Shown: positions 51,395-61,619, counted from the stretch's first letter. The stretch: DNA of 64,000 bases from Bacillota bacterium (GCA_023401925.1 JAEXDA010000043.1:124001-188000), one strand, 5' to 3'. Numbers and translations are program-made. The notes: generated by a model from the sequence alone, not told the origin.

Positions 51395-53218
51395 ATGTTT
51401 TTTAGGAAATTTAGGAATTTAAGCATTTCATGGAAGTTTACTTTTATTTATTTCATATTGTTAATGGTTCCAACCGTTTTTATAGGAATCAGCGAATATC
51501 AAAATATGCTCCGATCCATAGAACAGCAATCGGACCAGCGGGTCAGCGAGCGGATCTTTCAACTTAAACAAAACATTCTTTACACGATGAAAAACGCCGA
51601 AAGCATTTCGGAGGAAATTATTTTTAAAAGCGAGTTTCAAGCTTTTCTAGATGATGATTTTTCTTTTAGTTCCGGTGAAATTGATAATTTTCTTTATAGT
51701 GTCCAAAATAAATTGCTTGATATTAAACATCTTTACCCGAATCAGTATTATAAAATCAGGATATTTACCAGCAATCAATCCATGAAGGAAGCATACGATC
51801 TCCTCTATTCCATGAATCGAATTTCCGGGAAAGATTATTTTGGAGACATTATCCGTTCACCCCGTAAAATCGTTTGGGGTGAGGTTAGAAAAGCTGAGGA
51901 ATATTACGATTTAGTTGTAACCATTAACCCAAAACAAAACAAAAATATTGTTCTTCCGTTGTACGAACGTATTACTCCGGTTATTTCCAATAAGTTAATC
52001 GGGGTACTCGAGATTGACATATTAATTGAAAAGATGTTTGGAGATTTATCCGAACTGCAGCTTGGCAATGGCGGTTTTATTTATATTTTGGACCAAAGCG
52101 GCAGGATAATCAGTCCGTATCGAAATAATCATCTGGAAAATATCCGTTTGAGTATGTTCCTGGGTGATAACGGAATCAAGGAAATCCTCTCGGCGGGGCA
52201 AAAATTCAGGGTCGCTTATGAAACCATCAAGGCGACTGGTTACAAGATCGTGGCAGTTGTTCCGGAAAGTGAAATTTTGAATGAATTGGTACATCAAAAA
52301 AATTATTTAATTTATACCATCATCGCCGGAACCATTGCGGTTTTTTTGATCACCTTTTTGACGACCAATTTTTTATTTGCCCGTTTAAAAATCATGATCA
52401 AGATGATGAAAAGGATTCAAGGCGGCGAGTTTGGGGTGAGGATCGCAGAGCAAGGCCATGATGAGATTGGCGAATTAGCGATTAGCTTTAACCAGATGGC
52501 TGCGAATCTTGAAGAAGTTATGAAAAATCTAATCGAACAGGAGACCGCACATCGCGACGCGGAAATCAGGGCGCTTCAATCCCAGATAAATCCCCATTTC
52601 CTTTTTAATACCCTGGAAGGGTTACGGATGGAATGCGAACTGAGGGAGGAATATGATCTGGCTGAGGCCATTACTTCCCTGGGGAAATTGTTCCGGTACA
52701 ATATCAAGTGGACAAACCGTCTGGTTCCGCTTCGTCAGGAAATACAATACGTGAACAACTATATCACGGTAATGAAAATAAGGTTTAGAAATAAATTCAG
52801 CTTTGAAGTCGATATTGCGGAAGAATTACAGGATTATCTGGTTATTAAAATGCTGATTCAACCGCTGGTGGAAAACTGTTTCTATCACGCATTTAAAAAT
52901 CTTGACGGAATCTGGGAAATTCATATCAGGGGACGGATAACCGGAGATAACCTCTATCTTGAAATTGATGATAACGGTATTGGGATAGACTCGGAAAGGC
53001 TGGCGAAAATCAACCGGGGTTTGTTGGATGGCAATCATGCCGAAATCGATAAGAAAACCGAAGGATTTATTGGTTTATGGAATGTTAACAAGCGGATTAA
53101 AATGCAATTTGGAATGGAATACGGAATCAGCATCAGGAGCGTCCTGAGCCAGGGAACAAAGATTATCATCAGAATACCGGTTAATCATGATGAACAGGAG
53201 AAAGAGAATAATGTATGA
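51395..53218 (+). CDS. Sensor histidine kinase (YesM type)
   Basis: 607 residues. Transmembrane helix 1 (FTFIYFILLMVPTVFIGI), a large extracytoplasmic sensor (about 40-290), transmembrane helix 2 (YLIYTIIAGTIAVFLITFLT), HAMP, then the His_kinase/HATPase pair. The phosphorylated His401 is in INPHFLFNTLEG and the ATP site is in IDDNGIGIDSERL. Kinases of this type respond to extracellular sugars. The stop overlaps the response-regulator start. Confidence 0.93.
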   Translation: MFFRKFRNLSISWKFTFIYFILLMVPTVFIGISEYQNMLRSIEQQSDQRVSERIFQLKQNILYTMKNAESISEEIIFKSEFQAFLDDDFSFSSGEIDNFLYSVQNKLLDIKHLYPNQYYKIRIFTSNQSMKEAYDLLYSMNRISGKDYFGDIIRSPRKIVWGEVRKAEEYYDLVVTINPKQNKNIVLPLYERITPVISNKLIGVLEIDILIEKMFGDLSELQLGNGGFIYILDQSGRIISPYRNNHLENIRLSMFLGDNGIKEILSAGQKFRVAYETIKATGYKIVAVVPESEILNELVHQKNYLIYTIIAGTIAVFLITFLTTNFLFARLKIMIKMMKRIQGGEFGVRIAEQGHDEIGELAISFNQMAANLEEVMKNLIEQETAHRDAEIRALQSQINPHFLFNTLEGLRMECELREEYDLAEAITSLGKLFRYNIKWTNRLVPLRQEIQYVNNYITVMKIRFRNKFSFEVDIAEELQDYLVIKMLIQPLVENCFYHAFKNLDGIWEIHIRGRITGDNLYLEIDDNGIGIDSERLAKINRGLLDGNHAEIDKKTEGFIGLWNVNKRIKMQFGMEYGISIRSVLSQGTKIIIRIPVNHDEQEKENNV

Positions 53219-54842
53219 GATGCTTATCATCGATGATGAGGAGATTATCCGGCGCGGTTTGGAGGCTATCATCAAACGGAACGATGTAAAATGTTCCAAG
53301 ATATATACGGCCGTCAACGGGCGGGAAGGGCTTGAATTAATTATCAAATATCAACCGGATATTGTAATTACCGATATCAAGATGCCGCATCTCGATGGTT
53401 TGGAGTTGATTGCCCGGGTACAAAAAATCGCTCTGAAAAGGCCTGTATTCATCATTATCAGCGGTTATGACGATTTCAATTATGCCAAACAAGCCATCAA
53501 ATACGGCGTGAAAGAATATCTTTTAAAACCCATTGACAAAGAAGAAATGATTCAATTGCTTCACACTATTAGTCTGGAACTTGATGACAACATCCAAAGG
53601 CATCAGGCTGAACTGGTCAAAAACATGCAAAGTAAGGTTGGTATGGAACTTCTGAAGGAAAAATACTTCAATCAGTTAATTCAGGGGGATATTTACGATC
53701 AAAAAACGTTTCGAAAACAACTTTCATCATTGGGAGTAGTCTTCAATTCCGATTTATTCCGAATTTTAGTGATCGAATATTGCATTCCAAATCAAGAAAG
53801 TCCCAAGGTTTTTGATGAAATGGATCGCTTCGCGCTCAAGGATGCCGTTGATGACGGCATTTCCCTAATAACCAAGGATTTTTGGAGCTTTTACGATATC
53901 GGTTTGCGTCTGGTTGTTCTGCTTTGCAACGCCGATAACTTTTTCATCGAAAACCATATCAGAAAAATATATGAACAGATTAACAAATATTTAAGCGCCT
54001 ATATCAAAGTCGATACTTTTTTGGGCGTGGGAAACGGTGTAACCAGTCTTGACAGTATCCAGCATTCCTATAAAGAGGCTTTAAATATGGTTTTGTATAA
54101 AGTCATCCGCAAACCGGGAGAAATTTTATTCAGTAGAGGCATGGATGATATTGACGAAAACCCCAATTATCAAAATAATTTCATCAGGATCGCCAGTGAA
54201 GTAGAGCTTTGTATGAAAAACAACGTCGCCAAATTGTTGGAAGAATTCTTCCATCTAATGCAATTTGACCAAGGGTCAATCAGTAAATTGGAGAGTTTTT
54301 ACAATCAGTTTAACCAATACATGTATGATTACTTTACAGAGAAAGGCATCGATTTTACGGCCGTTTTCGAACCGGGAACGGATGATTTCCGGGAATTGGA
54401 TTCATTTTGGGACCTTGAACAAATCAAAGAATATTTAAATGGTTATTTATTAAAAATCTGTAATATAATTTCCGCTTATCGGGCCACCAGTCCGGATCGC
54501 AAGATTATTGAACAAGTAATCCGTTATATCCGGGATAATTATGATAAAGATATCAATCTGAATATTGTCGCTAATCTCTTTCATAAGAACAACAGTTATT
54601 TAAGCGTATTGTTTAAAAAAGAAACCGGACAGAATTTCATCGATTATTTGACGATGATCCGGATCGAGAAGGCGAAAGAGCTCTTGGCGCAAAACAGGCT
54701 TAAAATAGTGGATGTTTCCAATAAAGTCGGTTATCCCAATGCAAAACATTTTTGTATGGTATTTAAGAAAGCAGTGGGACTCTCTCCAACCCAATACCGT
54801 GAGAGCTGTTTTAATACTGTTATCCATCAGGATAAGCCTTGA
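53211..54842 (+). CDS. Response regulator, AraC-type output (YesN type)
   Basis: 543 residues from ATG 53211, with AGGAGAAAG upstream, overlapping the kinase gene by eight bases. Receiver domain 1-125 with acidic pair IDDEE and phosphoacceptor Asp55 (VITDIKMPHLDG), a middle region (about 150-420) of the kind found in YesN proteins, and an AraC/XylS helix-turn-helix pair at the C-terminus (about 440-535; VSNKVGYPNAKHFCMVFKKA). Likely activates the beta-helix gene and the transport genes. Confidence 0.93.
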   Translation: MYEMLIIDDEEIIRRGLEAIIKRNDVKCSKIYTAVNGREGLELIIKYQPDIVITDIKMPHLDGLELIARVQKIALKRPVFIIISGYDDFNYAKQAIKYGVKEYLLKPIDKEEMIQLLHTISLELDDNIQRHQAELVKNMQSKVGMELLKEKYFNQLIQGDIYDQKTFRKQLSSLGVVFNSDLFRILVIEYCIPNQESPKVFDEMDRFALKDAVDDGISLITKDFWSFYDIGLRLVVLLCNADNFFIENHIRKIYEQINKYLSAYIKVDTFLGVGNGVTSLDSIQHSYKEALNMVLYKVIRKPGEILFSRGMDDIDENPNYQNNFIRIASEVELCMKNNVAKLLEEFFHLMQFDQGSISKLESFYNQFNQYMYDYFTEKGIDFTAVFEPGTDDFRELDSFWDLEQIKEYLNGYLLKICNIISAYRATSPDRKIIEQVIRYIRDNYDKDINLNIVANLFHKNNSYLSVLFKKETGQNFIDYLTMIRIEKAKELLAQNRLKIVDVSNKVGYPNAKHFCMVFKKAVGLSPTQYRESCFNTVIHQDKP

Positions 54843-54940
54843 TTCTCAATCGTAATATCTGCCTGACCGAAACCGGTTCTCAGTATCCTAGTAAAACGTT
54901 CTCTAAATAACGACTCAATAATTGTGAACCTTTTACTAAA

Positions 54941-54989
54941 GTAGAGCGTATCTCATTTCTGATTGCCATTCATTTACGATACGCTCTAC
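54941..54989 (+). terminator. Hairpin after the YesN-type gene
   Basis: GTAGAGCGTATC (54941-54952) pairs perfectly with GATACGCTCTAC (54978-54989). Long loop, short T-containing sequence after it. The surrounding 308-base gap (54843-55150) holds no gene; it should contain the promoter of the transport genes. Confidence 0.55.
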
Positions 54990-55150
54990 TAGTTCTTCAA
55001 CGACACCACCCAAAAAAATAAAACCAAATCTAAAAATCTTGGAACACTTCATTCCTCTGAGTTGAAATATAATCAATTTGAAACCAAGTTGTAAAAATAT
55101 TTTAACTTGAAGCAGAAGGAATGAATCATAATTGCTAAAGGGGTGTTTTT

Positions 55151-56095
55151 ATGACACGGTTTTCTTTTTTCAGATGTAGGCCTCTTTGTTTCATTTTCAT
55201 TTGTTTGTTGATTTTTATCTCCGGCAATACGGCATGGGTGGCCCGGAAGTTTAAAATTGGAGTAACGCTTTACGGTTTGAAAAACGAATTCCCAATTTTG
55301 TTAAATAAGGCGCAGAAGGAGACTGCGGCAAGGCTCAAGGTGGATTTGGATGTCTTTGACGGTAATTATGATACGAAAACCCAATTCGATAATTTTGAAT
55401 ATATGATTACCCACAAGTATGACGCAATTATTGTCGATCCGATTGACGTGGACATGATGGCGGTGGCTGTGGAACGGGCTGTCGGGAAAGGTATTCCGGT
55501 GATTGGTGTCAACGCCGAGATCAACACCGATCAATTAACATCTTATATTGGTTCCGATGATGTCTCCGCAGGTGAAATGGAGATGAGATACCTGGCTCAA
55601 GCAATGGGCGGGAAGGGAAACATTGTCATTATCGAAGGGCCGGACAAGGGTTCCGGCCAGTTAAAGAGAAGGAAGGGCATCCATAACGTACTCAAGCAGT
55701 ATCCCAATATCAAAGTGCTGTCGCAAAAGACGGCCAATTGGTCAAGGACGGAAGGATATACCTTGATGGAAAATTGGCTCAAGATATTTCCAAATAAAAT
55801 TAACGGTGTTTGCGGTCAAAATGATGAAATGGCGTTAGGTGCCATTCAGGCTTTGGAAAAAAGAGGTATGCACCTTCCGGTGGTGGGAGTCGATGGAATA
55901 TATCATGGTTTAACAGCTGTTAAAACAGGACGTCTTGCCGCTACTTGCTTTCAAGACGCCCAGGGTCAGGGAACGATGTCGGTCGAAGTGGCGGTTAAAT
56001 TTTTAAAGGGAGAAAAAGTAGCCAAATATTACTGGATTCCATTTGAACTGGTTACTGCCAGGAATGTTGACCGATATTTCTCCCGGCGAAAATAG
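55151..56095 (+). CDS. Sugar ABC transporter substrate-binding protein
   Basis: 314 residues, RbsB/peripla_BP_4 family. Signal peptide (about 1-33, LCFIFICLLIFISGNTAWVA) without a lipobox Cys. The mature part begins KFKIGVTLYGL; KYDAIIVDPIDVDMMAVAVE and GVCGQNDEMALGAIQAL are fold signatures. Binds a sugar, probably a pentose, hexose or polyol, and hands it to the ATPase/permease at 56770-59276. AAAGGGG lies upstream of ATG 55151. Confidence 0.92.
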   Translation: MTRFSFFRCRPLCFIFICLLIFISGNTAWVARKFKIGVTLYGLKNEFPILLNKAQKETAARLKVDLDVFDGNYDTKTQFDNFEYMITHKYDAIIVDPIDVDMMAVAVERAVGKGIPVIGVNAEINTDQLTSYIGSDDVSAGEMEMRYLAQAMGGKGNIVIIEGPDKGSGQLKRRKGIHNVLKQYPNIKVLSQKTANWSRTEGYTLMENWLKIFPNKINGVCGQNDEMALGAIQALEKRGMHLPVVGVDGIYHGLTAVKTGRLAATCFQDAQGQGTMSVEVAVKFLKGEKVAKYYWIPFELVTARNVDRYFSRRK

Positions 56096-56162
56096 AAGGG
56101 ATAATCGGCGATCATTGCTTACTCCGTTTTCATGAATAAGAATTTCATAAGGAGTGGTATGA

Positions 56163-56588
56163 ATGATTCCAATCGCAATCGGAGCGGATGAAGCGGGAGA
56201 TGATTTGAAAGAAAAATTGAAAGGATATTTAAAAGGCTTAAACCTTGCAGTCACTGACTATGGAGTTTTTGACACCGAACCGGTATTTTATCCCAATATT
56301 GCTCGTAAAGTGGCTCAGGCAATTATGGCCGGAAAGCACGAACGGGGAATTTTGATTTGCGGAACAGGTATCGGAATGGCGATATCTGCCAATCAGGTTT
56401 CTGGGATCAGAGCGGCCGTTTGTCACGATCTCTCTTCCGTCGACTGGGCCCGAAATCGCTATCATGCGCAAATCATTGCCTTGGGCGCCCGGATAATCGG
56501 GGAAGAGCCGGCTAAGTTATTGGTTTCCGCTTGGCTAAGAAGTGAAAGCAAAGGCATGATTGATCCTGAAAGTATTACGTTTTTCTAA
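56163..56588 (+). CDS. rpiB: RpiB/LacAB family sugar-phosphate isomerase
   Basis: 141 residues. IGADEAGDDLKEKLK at the N-terminus, active-site Cys66 in LICGTGIGMAISANQVSGIR, then CHDLSSVDWARN and IIALGARIIG. Enzymes of this family isomerise ribose-5-P/ribulose-5-P, allose-6-P/allulose-6-P or galactose-6-P. Which applies is not clear. AAGGAGTGG before ATG 56163. It lies between the binding protein and the ATPase, so it most likely acts on the imported sugar. Confidence 0.9.
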   Translation: MIPIAIGADEAGDDLKEKLKGYLKGLNLAVTDYGVFDTEPVFYPNIARKVAQAIMAGKHERGILICGTGIGMAISANQVSGIRAAVCHDLSSVDWARNRYHAQIIALGARIIGEEPAKLLVSAWLRSESKGMIDPESITFF

Positions 56589-56769
56589 TTGAATAAGAGG
56601 TTTTGAAACACTCGATCAAATTTAAGTTAATGTCAATAATCGATTCATAGAAAGAATTTAAATGATGGACAGTTATTGATATCAGGAATTATTATGCCCT
56701 TTTATATCCCATATTATTCCATTGATGATAAATAATACAAAATCGATTGGTTAAAGGAGATTGAGGAAA

Positions 56770-58257
56770 GTGGCGAACATTCCAAGTCTGGAACTGCGTA
56801 ACATCGAAAAGTCATTTCCCGGCGTTAAGGCATTGAGCAATGTCAGTTTTTCACTCCGGAAGGGCACGGTTCATGTTCTGTGTGGTGAAAATGGTGCCGG
56901 TAAATCGACATTGATGAAGATCATCGACGGTATTTATCAGCCGGATAAAGGTCATATCCTTATCGGCGGAAAGGAAGTCAAAATTGATAACCCCATCGAT
57001 GCCAGAAAGCATGGTATATCTATGATATTTCAGGAACTGAACTATATTCCGGAGATTACCATTGAGCAAAGCTTATTCCTAGGCCGAGAGCCAAGGAATT
57101 CATTTGGAATTAAGTGGAAAGAAATTCGTCTTCGAACCCTTGAACTCCTGAAACAGGAAGGGTTGTCCTATAAACCCGACAGTAAGTTAAAGGACTTGAC
57201 CGTATCCGATATTCAGATGCTTGAAATATTGAAGGCGATCTCCTATGACTCGGATGTCATCATTATGGATGAACCTACTTCGGCCATAACCAGCAAGGAA
57301 GTCAAGGTGCTCTTTGGTAAGATCGCCGATTTGAAAGCAAAAGGAGTCAGTATTATTTACATATCCCATAAAATGGACGAAATTTTTGAGATCGCCGATG
57401 ATATCACGGTGCTTCGCGACGGTAGTGTTGTTGATACGCGCCCCGCCGGTGCATTGGACATTGATACGGTCATATCGCTGATGGTAGGCAGGAAACTGAC
57501 CAATGTTTATCCCAAGGAAAATCTGCCGATTGGAGAAATTACGCTTGAGGTTGAGAATTTAAGTCACGGGAAGTTATTCAATCATATCAGCTTCAATGCT
57601 TGCGTAGGTGAAATTGTGGGCTTGGCAGGACTGATGGGAGCGGGACGCACTGAGGTTGCGCGTGCGATATTCGGATTAGACCCCCACACCTCCGGAAAAA
57701 TAAAAATCAAGGGAAGAGAGGTTAGGATCAAAAAGGTACAAGACAGTATTGACCAGGGACTGGTGATGCTTTCGGAGGATCGGAAAAGATACGGGATTAT
57801 TCCAGTCCGTAGTGTGAAGGAAAATATTTCCCTTCCCAACCTGGCTCAGTTCATCCGGAGTGGCCGTTTGTTTTCCAAAAAAGAAAAGGATACGGTTCAA
57901 TCCATTTGTGAGCGCATCCGGGTAAAGACACCGACTTTGGATACTACCATTGATTCATTAAGCGGGGGAAATCAACAAAAGGTAGTTTTGGCCAAATGGA
58001 TGCTACGAAGTCCCAATGTTATCATTCTCGACGAACCAACCCGCGGCATCGATGTGGGTGCCAAATTTGAGATTTATAAATTAATGACGGATCTGGTACG
58101 CGAAGGGAAAACGATTATTATGATCTCTTCCGAACTGCCTGAACTTTTGGGAATGTGCGACCGGATTTATGTCATGAGCAAAGGGAGAATTACGGGAGAA
58201 CTTAACAAAGCCGATTTCTCCCAGGAAAACGTCATGAAATTAGCGACAAGGAGTTGA
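56770..58257 (+). CDS. Sugar ABC transporter ATP-binding protein (RbsA type)
   Basis: 495 residues, two fused ATPase halves. First Walker A GENGAGKSTLM; a signature-like segment LTVSDIQMLEILKAI and Walker B VIIMDEPTSAIT. The second half has a degenerate Walker A (GLMGAGRTEVARAIFG), signature LSGGNQQKVVLAKW and VIILDEPTRGIDVGAK, as usual in RbsA/MglA/XylG. GTG 56770 is about ten bases from AAAGGAG; an in-frame TTG at 56761 touches that SD and is less likely. Confidence 0.95.
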   Translation: MANIPSLELRNIEKSFPGVKALSNVSFSLRKGTVHVLCGENGAGKSTLMKIIDGIYQPDKGHILIGGKEVKIDNPIDARKHGISMIFQELNYIPEITIEQSLFLGREPRNSFGIKWKEIRLRTLELLKQEGLSYKPDSKLKDLTVSDIQMLEILKAISYDSDVIIMDEPTSAITSKEVKVLFGKIADLKAKGVSIIYISHKMDEIFEIADDITVLRDGSVVDTRPAGALDIDTVISLMVGRKLTNVYPKENLPIGEITLEVENLSHGKLFNHISFNACVGEIVGLAGLMGAGRTEVARAIFGLDPHTSGKIKIKGREVRIKKVQDSIDQGLVMLSEDRKRYGIIPVRSVKENISLPNLAQFIRSGRLFSKKEKDTVQSICERIRVKTPTLDTTIDSLSGGNQQKVVLAKWMLRSPNVIILDEPTRGIDVGAKFEIYKLMTDLVREGKTIIMISSELPELLGMCDRIYVMSKGRITGELNKADFSQENVMKLATRS

Positions 58258-58262
58258 AATAT

Positions 58263-59276
58263 ATGAATCGTGACAATTTGAGGTTCCGATGGAATGAAAT
58301 GAAGAATAAGTATAGCATTTTTATGGTCCTGGCAGTTATGTTCGTGATATGTTCCTTTTTAAGCCCGGTATTTGCCACAGGGGGAAATATTGCCAATATT
58401 TCCAGGCAGATTTCCATTACAACGATAATCGCATTTGGTGAAACGATATTGATTATCGCCGGTCTGTTGGACCTTTCGGCCGGATCTGTGCTTGCCCTGG
58501 CAGGTTTGCTGTCGGTTGCGGCATTTAAAGCTACCGATTCCCTGCTTCTCTCGATGGTAGTGGGTGTCATGATTGGTGTCGGATGTAATCTGATCAACGG
58601 GATTGTCGTCACAAAGTTTAAAACGCCTCCGTTTATTGCCACGCTGGCGATGATGACCGCAGCACGAGGAGCTGCGTTAATGTTTACAAACGGCCAGAAT
58701 ATCTACCAGATCGGGAAATTTATCGTTTGGGGTCAGAGTAATATTTCGATTATTCCCACACCGGTTGTTTTTATGATTGGTATTACCGTTCTTACCTGGT
58801 ACTTGCTTAAGCAGACGAGATTTGGCCGGTATTTGTATGCGGTGGGTGGTAATCAAGAAGCGGCCCGCGCCTCAGGAATCAACATCAACCGCGTGAAGAT
58901 GAAAGCTTATTTAATCAACGGTGTCTTTGTCGGTTTGGCCGGAGTCATTTTTATGTCCCGCGTTAATGCAGGCTTGCCAAATAGTGGCGCCGGTTTTGAA
59001 TTTGATGCCATGACTGCGGCGATCATCGGCGGTACCAGCTTTTCGGGTGGTATCGGAACCGCGATGGGAACCCTGGCTGGTGGATTCATCATGGGTTTAC
59101 TCAATAATATCATGAACCTGACCTTGATTCAGTCCTATCTGCAACAAATCATCAGGGGTGCGATTATCGCTTTAGCCGTTATGTATGATATCCATGCGAA
59201 AACAAAAAGAGAGTCACGCACCATCGGTAATATTGAGGAACGTATCGCCCGGGAGACTCAAAGCATTGGTAATTAG
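58263..59276 (+). CDS. Sugar ABC transporter permease (RbsC type)
   Basis: 337 residues with about ten transmembrane segments. Conserved GETILIIAGLLDLSAGSVLALAG and the coupling-loop region NQEAARASGININRVKM. AAGGAG before ATG 58263, which lies five bases after the ATPase stop. Works as a homodimer with the RbsA-type ATPase. Confidence 0.95.
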   Translation: MNRDNLRFRWNEMKNKYSIFMVLAVMFVICSFLSPVFATGGNIANISRQISITTIIAFGETILIIAGLLDLSAGSVLALAGLLSVAAFKATDSLLLSMVVGVMIGVGCNLINGIVVTKFKTPPFIATLAMMTAARGAALMFTNGQNIYQIGKFIVWGQSNISIIPTPVVFMIGITVLTWYLLKQTRFGRYLYAVGGNQEAARASGININRVKMKAYLINGVFVGLAGVIFMSRVNAGLPNSGAGFEFDAMTAAIIGGTSFSGGIGTAMGTLAGGFIMGLLNNIMNLTLIQSYLQQIIRGAIIALAVMYDIHAKTKRESRTIGNIEERIARETQSIGN

Positions 59277-59419
59277 TAGGATTCAGGTTCCGATCGAATC
59301 GAGCTATTGGGATATTTAAGCGGACAAGTATGACGGTATTCCTGCAATGGAGAGTTGAAACCGATCAACAAACGGAATGCTTGATCTGCTTGAATAAATA
59401 AAAAAGGGGAGTGTATGAA

Positions 59420-60391
59420 ATGAATCGGAGAATGAAAAAGTTTTTAGCTATCACTCTGGCGTTGGTCCTGGTTGCACTGGTTACCACCTCTGGCGGAAAT
59501 ATAATGGCCGCCAAAAAATTCAGACTTGCTTTTGTAGCGAGGGCTCAAGGTGACTCTTTTGCCGCTTGGCTCACCAATTCCATCAAGTCGGAGGTTGGGA
59601 AGTATCCGGATATGGAAGTCAGTGTTTTTGACGGACAAAGTAAAAATGAAGTTGTGAATGCAGCCATTGAAAATGTAGTGACCAATAAATTTGACGGCAT
59701 TCTGCTTCAACCGTTTGATTCCGAGGCCCAGGTTGCTCCGATGAAGGCTGCAATGGCAGCCGGGCTTAAATGTGCCACGGTCAACATGTTTGTCAACGAT
59801 GGCGGTGTAATTTCCAGGGTTGATGCCGATCCTTACGGACAAGGTGCAGTACCTGCAAAGGTAGCTTTACAACAAGTTCTCAAAAATTCCCGCGTCGTTG
59901 TATTACTTGGACCGGCAGGGAACAGGCATACTCTGGAGCGTCGTAGGGCATGGCAGAAAGAATTTTTTGATAAGCGGCCCGATGTTAAGATTATTGACGA
60001 GCAGATTGCCAATTGGAACAAGGATGAAGCCATGACCAAGATGGAAGACTGGATATCGGCAACCGGCGGAAAAATCGACGCCATTGTTTCAATGAACGAC
60101 AACATGGCTGTCGGTGCTTTGGAAGCAGCCAAGGCTGCTGGTATTAAAAAGATTCTGGCTTACGGTGTTGATGGTACTGCAGAAGCTTGTCTTTACATCA
60201 AAGAGGGCAAATTGACAGTGACTTGTCTCCAGAGCGCATATGAACTGGCCAGGTTATCGGTGGGACTGATGCACGATTTATTCACCGGGAAAAAGAAACG
60301 GGCCGACATCATGATACCCAACATACTAATTGACAAGTCCAATGTGGATCAATACCTCGAAATGCATAAGAAAGCCGGAAATATGCAATAG
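59420..60391 (+). CDS. Second sugar ABC transporter substrate-binding protein
   Basis: 323 residues from ATG 59420 (AAAAGGGGAG upstream; in-frame GTG 59411 touches it). Signal peptide MKKFLAITLALVLVALVTTS with cut near NIMAA; no lipobox Cys. RbsB fold: FRLAFVARAQGDSFAAWLTN, KFDGILLQPFDSEAQVAP and IDAIVSMNDNMAVGALEA. Only moderately similar to the binding protein at 55151, so the single transporter may be fed by two binding proteins. Confidence 0.92.
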   Translation: MNRRMKKFLAITLALVLVALVTTSGGNIMAAKKFRLAFVARAQGDSFAAWLTNSIKSEVGKYPDMEVSVFDGQSKNEVVNAAIENVVTNKFDGILLQPFDSEAQVAPMKAAMAAGLKCATVNMFVNDGGVISRVDADPYGQGAVPAKVALQQVLKNSRVVVLLGPAGNRHTLERRRAWQKEFFDKRPDVKIIDEQIANWNKDEAMTKMEDWISATGGKIDAIVSMNDNMAVGALEAAKAAGIKKILAYGVDGTAEACLYIKEGKLTVTCLQSAYELARLSVGLMHDLFTGKKKRADIMIPNILIDKSNVDQYLEMHKKAGNMQ

Positions 60392-60403
60392 AAATTCATT
60401 CCG

Positions 60404-60441
60404 AACTTTCGCGTGCAGCTATATGGTTGCATGCGAAAGTT
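60404..60441 (+). repeat. Hairpin between binding-protein and dehydrogenase genes
   Basis: AACTTTCGCGTGCA (60404-60417) and TGCATGCGAAAGTT (60428-60441) pair with one G-T wobble. No T-run follows. It could slow transcription or protect the transcript, giving more binding protein than dehydrogenase. Confidence 0.5.
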
Positions 60442-60473
60442 TATCAACCCAAAAAAGAAAGACAGGTGTTACG

Positions 60474-61517
60474 ATGAAAACCACCATGAAAGCCGCAGTA
60501 TTAACCGAACCCGGAAAAATCGTCTTTGAAGAGCGTCCGATTCCGGTTCCCGGGGAACATGAAGTCTTGGTCAAAATCAAACATGTGGGGATCTGCGGTT
60601 CGGATTTGCATTATTATGAACATGGCCGAATCGGAAATTTTATTGTGGAGAAACCTATCGTTTTAGGTCATGAAAGCGGCGGAGAGGTTGTAGAAGTCGG
60701 AAAGAAAGTAACCCATGTAAAAGCAGGCGACATGGTTGCTTTAGAACCGGGATACACTTGTGGCAAATGTGATTATTGTAAGCAGGGTCTATATAATCTC
60801 TGCCCTGATGTAGTGTTTATGGCGACTCCCCCATATGACGGGGCATTTGCCGAATATGTCGCATTTCCCGCCGATATGGCTTTTAAATTACCATCCAATA
60901 TGGATACCTTGGAAGGGGCTTTGATTGAACCGTTAGCGGTAGGGTTTCATGCCGCCAATCAAGCCGGGGCTAAAATCGGGGACTCTGCAGTCGTTTTAGG
61001 TTCGGGATGCATCGGGTTAGTCACTTTATTGGCATTAAAGGCTATGGGCGTGAGCACCGTCTATCAAGCGGATGTTATTGCCTCTCGGTTGCAGATGAGC
61101 AAGAATCTTGGAGCGACGCAGACTTTTAAGGCGGATGAGGTTAATGTAGTCCAGGCGATTACGGATATTACCCATGGTCAAGGAGTCGACGTTGTCATCG
61201 AAACGGCAGGAAGTCAGGTTACCACCCGGCAAACCGTGGATTTGGTGAAACGGGGAGGAAAGATCGTTTTAGTTGGAATGGCGCCTGAAGCGAATATTCA
61301 ATATGACTTTGGACAGTTAATTTCCAAGGAAGCTTTTATCCACACGGTTTTTCGTTATCGTAATCTGTATCCGGCAGCCATATCGGCTGTGGCAAATGGA
61401 TTGATACCTTTAAAGAGGATTGTCACCAATACCTATCATTTTAATGAGATACCTGCGGCTATGGCAAATTCGCTCAAAGATAAAAAAAATTCGGTTAAAG
61501 GAGTGATTGACTTCTAG
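60474..61517 (+). CDS. Zinc-dependent polyol (sorbitol/xylitol-type) dehydrogenase
   Basis: 347 residues from ATG 60474 (SD CAGGTG). Medium-chain dehydrogenase: catalytic zinc ligands in GICGSDLHYYEHG and LGHESGGEVVEVG, structural zinc with four Cys in CGKCDYCKQGLYNLC, NAD-binding VLGSGCIGLVTLLALK. Members oxidise sorbitol, xylitol, threitol or related polyols to ketoses. In this operon it probably acts on the transported compound or its reduced form. Terminator at 61568. Confidence 0.93.
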   Translation: MKTTMKAAVLTEPGKIVFEERPIPVPGEHEVLVKIKHVGICGSDLHYYEHGRIGNFIVEKPIVLGHESGGEVVEVGKKVTHVKAGDMVALEPGYTCGKCDYCKQGLYNLCPDVVFMATPPYDGAFAEYVAFPADMAFKLPSNMDTLEGALIEPLAVGFHAANQAGAKIGDSAVVLGSGCIGLVTLLALKAMGVSTVYQADVIASRLQMSKNLGATQTFKADEVNVVQAITDITHGQGVDVVIETAGSQVTTRQTVDLVKRGGKIVLVGMAPEANIQYDFGQLISKEAFIHTVFRYRNLYPAAISAVANGLIPLKRIVTNTYHFNEIPAAMANSLKDKKNSVKGVIDF

Positions 61518-61567
61518 GGATCATCTTATTCCGGGTATGGAACAAAATTTTATGGATCCACTTCGCC

Positions 61568-61605
61568 AATAGCGCTTAACCCCTTGGGTAAGCGCTATTT
61601 TTTGT
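61568..61605 (+). terminator. Terminator of the polyol dehydrogenase gene
   Basis: AATAGCGCTTA (61568-61578) and TAAGCGCTATT (61589-61599) followed by TTTTTG. Strong intrinsic terminator on the plus strand. Confidence 0.92.
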
Positions 61606-61619
61606 AATCCCAAATTCGT

